Source: JAIVGZ01 sp964552205 (lineage in GTDB: Bacteria; Pseudomonadota; Gammaproteobacteria; Natronospirales; JAIVGZ01). From it: a stretch of DNA of 21,650 bases. The translations under genes and the position numbers were made by a program. How positions within the stretch are numbered: position 1 is the first letter of the stretch; the number at the start of each line of letters is the position of its first letter. Where the stretch lies: assembly GCA_964552205.1 (NCBI GenBank), contig CAZKFT010000032.1, positions 1 to 21,650 on the forward strand, written 5' to 3'. Shown in pieces: positions 16,717 through 21,650 of the stretch. The notes beneath the pieces are model-generated. The model had not been told where the DNA came from and made no database searches. It worked only from the letters and a program-made list of their open reading frames with translations.

Positions 16717-17457
16717 TCATTCGCTTTCGACACGCAGCGCCGCCGCCGTCGCATTGTCTGCCTGCGGGGAACCCAACTTGCAGGCAATCTGAGCCAGCTC
16801 GTCCAGTGTGCGTGCAGGGTCATCGGACTCGCGCATGACCCGCGCGACATCCGTCATCTTCAAACCTTCCCAAAAGCCGTCACTGCAAAGCAGCACCACA
16901 TCCCCTGTCGACAACTCGATGGGGCCGTTGAACTCGGTTTCCACAGGTTCAAGGTCACCACCACAGCAGCGCTCAACGAGGTTTCGCAAAGGATGATGAG
17001 CGCGGTTCTCTTCTGCCAACTGGCCGGCGCTGATCAAGTCCTCTACATGGCTGTGGTCCAGAGTACGGAGCACCATCTCATCTTCACGAAACACATAGGC
17101 ACGACTGTCACCGACATGTGCGACCCATGCATTCGGGGGAATCAGCAGCGCAGCCACGCAGGTTGTACGAGGGCGAAACTCTATGGGCATGTCTTGCCCG
17201 ATGGTGTAAACGCTTTTGTGGGCCTCCTGCATGGCGGTCGCGAGAAACGCCGCCGGATCTTGGCTGGGAGAGCTGGTCTGGAAGAGGTCCACGAAGCGGT
17301 CAATCGCCGCCTCGGCTGCTTCCCCGCCCAGCTCATGCCCACCCATGCCATCGGCAACCACCAGCAGGACCATGCCATCACGCTCGAGAGCCACTGCCCG
17401 GTCCTCGTTCTCGACGCGGTCGCCAATGCAGGTTGCAGTACAGGTACGGGTTCGCAC
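16717..17457 (-). CDS. PP2C-type serine/threonine protein phosphatase (PPM family)
   Basis: 246 residues, a single PPM domain from GTG 17457. The metal-binding aspartates are present: D19 in RVENEDRAV, D36 in ADGMGGHELGG, D192-adjacent CSDGFWEGL (191-199), and D234 in ADNATAAAL. GDSR is at 116-119. Proteins of this class remove phosphate from Ser/Thr in the cytoplasm, often opposing a Hanks-type kinase; no kinase lies in the window. It starts 16 bases from the divergent yicC and is followed by rph at 12 bases. No ribosome site is visible before the GTG, and a TATAAG box sits 8 bases upstream. Confidence 0.9.
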   Translation of the reverse strand: MRTRTCTATCIGDRVENEDRAVALERDGMVLLVVADGMGGHELGGEAAEAAIDRFVDLFQTSSPSQDPAAFLATAMQEAHKSVYTIGQDMPIEFRPRTTCVAALLIPPNAWVAHVGDSRAYVFREDEMVLRTLDHSHVEDLISAGQLAEENRAHHPLRNLVERCCGGDLEPVETEFNGPIELSTGDVVLLCSDGFWEGLKMTDVARVMRESDDPARTLDELAQIACKLGSPQADNATAAALRVESE

Positions 17458-17465
17458 GCGGTAAG

Positions 17466-17471
17466 CTTATA
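17466..17471 (-). promoter_or_regulatory. Candidate -10 box (TATAAG) for the PP2C-rph-rdgB-hemW block
   Basis: TATAAG on the minus strand lies 8 bases before the GTG of the phosphatase gene, inside the 16-base gap to yicC. A transcript would begin about 2 bases before the start codon. No convincing -35 is seen at normal spacing. The box overlaps the palindrome TAAGCTTA (17462-17469). Confidence 0.3.
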
Positions 17472-17473
17472 CC

Positions 17474-18340
17474 ATGACCCAATCCATGACCGGCTTTGCC
17501 CGTTGCGAGCAGGATACCGAGTACGGTGTCCTGGCCTGGGAGGCACGGACGGTGAATCATCGTCATTTCGATCTCTCGCTCCGCCTTCCAGAGGAGTGTC
17601 GCCCCCTCGAATCCGCCATTCGCGAGGCCATTGGCTTGCGAATCCGCCGCGGGAAGCTCGATGTGGCCTTGCATCTTCGTCGCTCTGGCAGGGGCTTGGC
17701 TCCCATGGTCATCGACGAGGCCGTGCTCGGGCAGGTAGTCGATGCGCTGCACGCTGTGGCGCGGTCCCTTGACCAGGCCGCTCCGCCGAACCCGGTGGAC
17801 CTGCTGCGTTGGCCAGGTGTGGTGCGTGAGGGTGAACGGGACCACACAGAACTTCATGTACATGTGATGTCCTTGCTGGAAGGCATGCTCGACGACCTGA
17901 TAGAAGGGCGGAAGCGCGAGGGCGAACGAATCGCCAAAATGATTCTCGCTCGTGCGGACGAGATTGCGGCGATTGCCGCTTCGGTTCGGGCCCGATTGCC
18001 GGAGGTACAAGCAAGCGTGCGAGAGAGATTGTTGAGCCGCATCGCGGAGCTTGGGACGGAAGTGGACAAACAGCGTCTCGAACAGGAGCTCGTCATCATC
18101 GCGCAACGCCTGGATGTCGCTGAGGAGTTGGATCGCCTGGATGCGCATGTCGCCGAGCTCAAAGCCATCATGCAGCGCGACGAGCCGGTGGGTCGCCGCC
18201 TCGATTTCCTGCTGCAGGAGTTCAACCGCGAAGCCAACACGTTCGGCTCGAAATCCCAGGACACAGACACCACCCGGGCGGCGGTGGACCTCAAGGTCCT
18301 CATCGAGCAGGTGCGCGAACAGGTACAGAACCTTGAATAA
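17474..18340 (+). CDS. yicC: YicC/YloC family endoribonuclease
   Basis: 288 residues, co-linear with E. coli YicC (287). The conserved start MTQSMTGFAR and the C-terminal block (AVGRRLDFLLQEFNREANTFGSK, then LKVLIEQVREQVQNLE) are clear, as is NPVDLLRWPGVV in the middle. Family members have been described as metal-dependent endoribonucleases involved in RNA decay. The gene comes first in the rightward block and overlaps gmk at its 3' end. No Shine-Dalgarno sequence is evident in the 16 bases separating it from the divergent phosphatase gene. Confidence 0.93.
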   Translation: MTQSMTGFARCEQDTEYGVLAWEARTVNHRHFDLSLRLPEECRPLESAIREAIGLRIRRGKLDVALHLRRSGRGLAPMVIDEAVLGQVVDALHAVARSLDQAAPPNPVDLLRWPGVVREGERDHTELHVHVMSLLEGMLDDLIEGRKREGERIAKMILARADEIAAIAASVRARLPEVQASVRERLLSRIAELGTEVDKQRLEQELVIIAQRLDVAEELDRLDAHVAELKAIMQRDEPVGRRLDFLLQEFNREANTFGSKSQDTDTTRAAVDLKVLIEQVREQVQNLE

Positions 18341-18959
18341 GCGCGGTCGCGTGTTCGTCATTGCCGCACCCAGTGGCGCCGGCAAAACCAGTCTGGTGAA
18401 GGCGCTGCTGGAAGTCGATGCCAACCGCCGATTCTCGGTGTCCACCACCACCCGCAAGAAACGCCAGGCGGAGACCGAAGGCGTGGACTATCACTTTGTC
18501 GAGGAGTCCGATTTCCACCGATTGGTCGCAGAAGATGCGTTTCTGGAGTTTGCTCAGGTTTTCGACAACTGGTATGGCACCACCCGTCAGGCTGTAGAGA
18601 CCCTCCGCGCCGCTGGTCATGATGTCATTCTTGAGATTGACTGGCAGGGCGCCCGGCAGGTTCGGGAGCGACTGCCTGAGTGCAAAAGTATTTTCATCCT
18701 GCCCCCGAGCCGACAAGAGCTCGAACGGCGCCTGCGTGGCCGCGCCCAGGATTCCGACGAGGTGATCGCCCGCCGGCTGCGGGACGCGGCAGCGGATATC
18801 GCCCACTGGGAGGAATTCGACTTCGTGGTCGTCAATGATCACTTCGAGGAGGCCCTGGCGGACCTCGAGTCCATCTTTGCTGGTGAGGGCACCCAAAGCC
18901 GCCGTGACCGCCCGGATTTGCAGCCTTTGGTTGCATCTTTGCTGGCGGGAAGTGCCTGA
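18333..18959 (+). CDS. gmk: Guanylate kinase
   Basis: 208 residues from TTG 18333. Phosphorylates GMP to GDP with ATP. The P-loop is APSGAGKTS (12-20). Further motifs are STTTRKKRQAETEGVDYHFV, FLEFAQVFDNWYGTT, EIDWQGARQVRERLP, IFILPPSRQELERRLRGR and the late VVNDHFEEAL. The open frame extends upstream through yicC, so I chose the TTG: AGGT lies 8 bases before it and it gives MNKRGRVFVIAAPSG, close to the family start. It overlaps yicC by 8 bases, which suggests coupling. A GTG at 18351 is the alternative. Confidence 0.95.
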   Translation: MNKRGRVFVIAAPSGAGKTSLVKALLEVDANRRFSVSTTTRKKRQAETEGVDYHFVEESDFHRLVAEDAFLEFAQVFDNWYGTTRQAVETLRAAGHDVILEIDWQGARQVRERLPECKSIFILPPSRQELERRLRGRAQDSDEVIARRLRDAAADIAHWEEFDFVVVNDHFEEALADLESIFAGEGTQSRRDRPDLQPLVASLLAGSA

Positions 18960-19007
18960 ATCCGTTAACATCTCCCCTCTTGCATAACCAATTGAGAGAC
19001 TGACCAG

Positions 19008-19364
19008 ATGGCCCGTATTACCGTGGAAGATTGCCTGCAGAATGTCGACAACCGTTTCCAGCTCGTCCTGGTGGCGACCAAGCGTGCCCGCCAGTTGAGC
19101 CGTGGCGCCGAAGCCAAGCTGCCGTGGGAGAACGACAAGCCGACCGTGTTGGCACTTCGCGAAATCGCCGAAGCCCTGGTTGGCCCGGCGGTGCTCGATG
19201 AACAGGATGGTCCAGCCGTGAAGGAACCCCAAGCAGGTGAGATGGGCATGGATCTCAACGCAGAGATTGCAGCCGAGTTCGCCCGCCAGATGGTTGCGGA
19301 CGACGATGATGACGAGCCTGTTGTAGTCAAGAGCGCCAAGCCGGTCGCCGACGACGACGAGTGA
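19008..19364 (+). CDS. rpoZ: RNA polymerase omega subunit
   Basis: 118 residues. Omega supports assembly of the beta' subunit and, in E. coli, forms one ppGpp site on RNA polymerase. The conserved part MARITVEDCLQNVDNRFQLV through LVATKRARQL and PTVLALREIAEAL covers residues 1-60. E. coli omega has 91 residues; this one has a longer acidic tail with ADDDDDEPV and a final ADDDE. The order gmk-rpoZ-spoT is conserved in gammaproteobacteria and links omega with the (p)ppGpp enzyme next door. Confidence 0.95.
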   Translation: MARITVEDCLQNVDNRFQLVLVATKRARQLSRGAEAKLPWENDKPTVLALREIAEALVGPAVLDEQDGPAVKEPQAGEMGMDLNAEIAAEFARQMVADDDDDEPVVVKSAKPVADDDE

Positions 19365-19392
19365 CGCCTCCACGGCGGCCCTCAAGACCGCC

Positions 19393-21552
19393 ATGCCACC
19401 CTCGACCATAGGAAGGATGATTCGATTCGCGGGCTGGAGATCGCTCGGCGAAGGCGATTTGCTTGCGAAACTCGGAACCTACCTGACACCCGAGCAAGTC
19501 GAGGAAGTCCACAAGGCTTATCTCTTCGGCGCACAGGCCCATGAAGGCCAACAGCGCCTTTCAGGCGAACCCTACATTGCCCATCCCATTGCAGTTGCCA
19601 GCATCCTGGCCGAACTGCACATGGATCATCGAAGCATCGTCGCTGCCATTCTGCACGATGTCATCGAGGACACTCCGACCGCGAAGGAACAGATAGCGGA
19701 GGAGTTTGGCGAGGAGGTCGCGCTGCTGGTGGATGGCGTGAGCAAGCTCACGCAGATCAAATTCCGCGACAAGGCGGAAGCGCAAGCCGAGAACTTCCGC
19801 AAGATGGTGTTGGCGATGACGCAGGACATGCGCGTCATTCTCATCAAGCTCGCCGACCGTCTGCACAATATGCGCACGCTGGGCATCATGCCGCCACCCA
19901 AGCGTCGGCGCATCGCTCGCGAGACGCTGGAAATTTACGCGCCCATCGCTCACCGCTTGGGTATGCACCAGGTCCGTATCGAACTCGAAGACCTGTGTTT
20001 CCAGGCCATGCACCCGACCCGCTACAAGGTCATCCAGCGCGCCGTCAAACAGGCGCGTGGCCACCAGAAAGAAGTGCTACGCAAGGTTTCTGCCTCCCTG
20101 AAGAAATCGCTCAAGCGCGAGGAAATCGATGCGCAGGTGCTTGGTCGGGAGAAGCATCTCTGGTCCATCTACCAGAAGATGCGCACCAAGAACCTGTCAT
20201 TTGAAGAAGTGATGGATGTGTTCGGCTTCCGCATCGTCGTGGACCGTGTGGATACCTGTTACCGCGCGTTGGGCGTGGTGCACGGCTCCTGGAAACCGGT
20301 ACCCGGTCGTTTCAAGGATTACATCGCCATTCCGAAGGCCAACGGCTACCAGTCACTGCACACCACCATGCTTGGTCCGCAAGGCCTGCCTCTTGAGGTG
20401 CAGATCCGCACGGTAGAGATGGACCGGGTGGCCGAGGCGGGCATCGCCGCGCACTGGCAGTACAAGGACGGCGACGACCTCGCTGCAGCCCCACAACTGC
20501 GCGCCAGGGAGTGGCTGAAGAATCTGCTGGAGATGCAGAAGGGCACCGGCACCTCGCAGGAGTTTCTCGAGAACGTCAAAGTCGACCTCTTTCCTGACGA
20601 GGTCTATGTGTTCACGCCCCAGGGCGACATTCGCCGGCTGCCACGCGGCGCCACGGCGGTCGATTTTGCTTACGCTGTGCACTCGGATGTCGGCAATACC
20701 TGTGTCGGTGCGAAGATCGACCGGCGCCTCGTACCGCTGCGCACGCAACTCATCAACGGCCAGACGGTCGAGGTCATCACCAACCCGTCGGCACGCCCGA
20801 ATCCGCAGTGGCTGGATTTCGTTGTCACCGCCAAGGCGCGGGCCAATGTGCGGCACTTCCTCAAACAATTGCATCGCGATGAGGCCGTCATACTGGGCCG
20901 CCGTTTACTGGAGCGTGCGTTGGGCGAGTATCAGGTGAGTCTGGAGGTCATCTCACCGGAGGCGCTCGGGGAAACACTGGAAGCACTCAACCTGGCGGCT
21001 CTGGATGATTTGCTGGAACGCATCGGGCTCGGCGACCGCAGCGCTGCGCTGGTGGCCAGACGCCTAGTGCCTGCACGCGAAGGTGAAACACAATCTCCCC
21101 GCGCCGGTGGGCCGCTGTCGATCCGCGGCACCGAAGGCATGGTCGTGAGCTTCCCGGGTTGTTGTCATCCTATCCCCGGCGACGCGATCCTCGGCTTCCT
21201 GTCTTCGGGTAAAGGCATCGTCATCCACACCGACAAGTGCTCCGCCGTTGCCGAGTTCCGTAAACACCCCGACAAGTGGGTGCAGGTGCAATGGGATGAT
21301 GAGATTGAACGCACTTTCCCCGTGGAAGTACGCGTGGACTCCGCGAATCAGCGTGGGGTACTGGCAACCGTCGCCGCGGAAATCGCCGACCTCGGCTCCA
21401 ATATCGAGCGCGTGCAGGTCAACGAACACGATGAGGAGACTTCGACCATGCAGTTCCTGCTCGATGTAAGGGACAGGAAGCATCTCGCTACCATCATGCG
21501 CCGCATACGCTCCCTGCCCGCCATTTACCGCATCACCCGCACCGGCGGCTGA
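19393..21552 (+). CDS. spoT: Bifunctional (p)ppGpp synthetase/hydrolase
   Basis: 719 residues (E. coli SpoT 702). It makes and degrades the stringent-response alarmone (p)ppGpp. The hydrolase HD domain has H64, H88-D89 in LHDVIEDTPT, and D155 in KLADRLHNMRTLG. The synthetase domain has D275 in DVFGFRIVV, the RFKD motif (306-309), IPKANGYQSLHT and E335 in LEVQIRT. RxKD rather than ExDD marks the bifunctional Rel/SpoT class, not RelA. TGS (about 395-455), a cysteine-bearing CCHPIPGD segment and a C-terminal ACT domain follow. The start is uncertain: ATG 19393 has no ribosome site, while ATG 19417 has GGAAGG directly against it. Confidence 0.96.
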   Translation: MPPSTIGRMIRFAGWRSLGEGDLLAKLGTYLTPEQVEEVHKAYLFGAQAHEGQQRLSGEPYIAHPIAVASILAELHMDHRSIVAAILHDVIEDTPTAKEQIAEEFGEEVALLVDGVSKLTQIKFRDKAEAQAENFRKMVLAMTQDMRVILIKLADRLHNMRTLGIMPPPKRRRIARETLEIYAPIAHRLGMHQVRIELEDLCFQAMHPTRYKVIQRAVKQARGHQKEVLRKVSASLKKSLKREEIDAQVLGREKHLWSIYQKMRTKNLSFEEVMDVFGFRIVVDRVDTCYRALGVVHGSWKPVPGRFKDYIAIPKANGYQSLHTTMLGPQGLPLEVQIRTVEMDRVAEAGIAAHWQYKDGDDLAAAPQLRAREWLKNLLEMQKGTGTSQEFLENVKVDLFPDEVYVFTPQGDIRRLPRGATAVDFAYAVHSDVGNTCVGAKIDRRLVPLRTQLINGQTVEVITNPSARPNPQWLDFVVTAKARANVRHFLKQLHRDEAVILGRRLLERALGEYQVSLEVISPEALGETLEALNLAALDDLLERIGLGDRSAALVARRLVPAREGETQSPRAGGPLSIRGTEGMVVSFPGCCHPIPGDAILGFLSSGKGIVIHTDKCSAVAEFRKHPDKWVQVQWDDEIERTFPVEVRVDSANQRGVLATVAAEIADLGSNIERVQVNEHDEETSTMQFLLDVRDRKHLATIMRRIRSLPAIYRITRTGG

Positions 21553-21570
21553 ATGCTCTATCATTTGGAT

Positions 21571-21650
21571 ATGAAAACACCACTCCATACCCCCAACGCC
21601 CCGGAAGCCATCGGCACCTACTCGCAAGCGATTCGCGTCGGCGACACCGT
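21571..21650 (+). CDS. ridA: RidA family enamine/imine deaminase, N-terminal fragment (cut by window edge)
   Basis: 26 residues are visible, ending NAPEAIGTYSQAIRVGDTV. NAPxAIGxYSQA is the N-terminal signature of the RidA/YjgF/UK114 family, which hydrolyses reactive enamines and imines such as those formed by threonine dehydratase. The ATG at 21571 matches the family start; an in-frame ATG at 21553, directly after the spoT stop, is an alternative. It likely belongs to the spoT transcript. The remainder lies outside the window. Confidence 0.85.
   Translation, partial: MKTPLHTPNAPEAIGTYSQAIRVGDT

Noticed and set aside
17378..18457. Long leftward open frame of 359 codons opposite yicC and gmk
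   Set aside because: It mirrors genes with clear family matches, has no recognisable domain, and is explained by the high GC content, which lengthens antisense frames.
18960..19007. Possible separate promoter for rpoZ
   Set aside because: TAACAT is a weak -10 match and no -35 lies at usable spacing. Read-through from gmk explains expression equally well.
19374..19392. Weak hairpin between rpoZ and spoT considered as a terminator
   Set aside because: Only a 5-bp stem with a 9-base loop and no T-run. The two genes are normally co-transcribed.
18300..19409. Leftward open frame of 369 codons opposite gmk and rpoZ
   Set aside because: Fully covered by guanylate kinase and omega, both well supported. 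It shows no domain and runs across two genes and their gap.

Overview
The window looks like a chromosomal core-genome segment of a fairly GC-rich gammaproteobacterium. The gene order pilMNOPQ-aroK-aroB, the divergent mrcA, the gmk-rpoZ-spoT-ridA run and a PyrF amino-terminus reading DRLIFALD point towards Xanthomonadales (Lysobacterales) or a close relative. Short palindromes of the GTGGGAGCGGCC type fit that group too. The lineage is inference from gene content and recalled family sequences, not from a database search.

Layout, left to right. Bases 1-61 hold the start of a leftward pyrF cut by the window edge. Bases 81-267 are a small cluster of REP-like palindromes. From 7931 down to 271 runs one tightly packed leftward block: pilM, pilN, pilO, pilP, pilQ (type IV pilus inner-membrane platform and outer-membrane secretin), then aroK, aroB (shikimate pathway) and dgt (dNTP hydrolase). 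Most junctions are 4-8 bp overlaps or gaps below 15 bp. Divergent from it is mrcA (PBP1a, peptidoglycan synthesis), followed 10 bp later by an unrecognised gene with a nucleotidyltransferase-like segment whose acidic residues are missing. A tandem-repeat element at 11175-11198 separates this convergent pair from leftward gltA (citrate synthase), a secreted thermonuclease-like protein and rpmE (L31).

Bases 13590-13975 are the only stretch longer than 300 bases without a gene. Beside the rpmE promoter it carries a cluster of DnaA boxes: three exact and one with a single mismatch. This is the most notable feature of the window. Further right is a leftward block of PP2C phosphatase, rph, rdgB, a two-helix membrane miniprotein and hemW, and then a rightward block of yicC, gmk, rpoZ, spoT and the start of ridA. 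The right half therefore groups RNA processing and decay (rph, yicC), nucleotide-pool control (rdgB, gmk) and (p)ppGpp metabolism (spoT, with rpoZ encoding the RNA polymerase omega subunit).

I saw no prophage, insertion-sequence transposase, CRISPR array, tRNA or rRNA gene, and no clear new multi-gene system. The points worth following are the DnaA-box cluster, a terminator hairpin lying inside the signal-peptide codons of the nuclease gene, a 73-bp gene overlap at hemW, possible leaderless promoters at pyrF and the PP2C gene, and the degenerate nucleotidyltransferase-like gene after mrcA.
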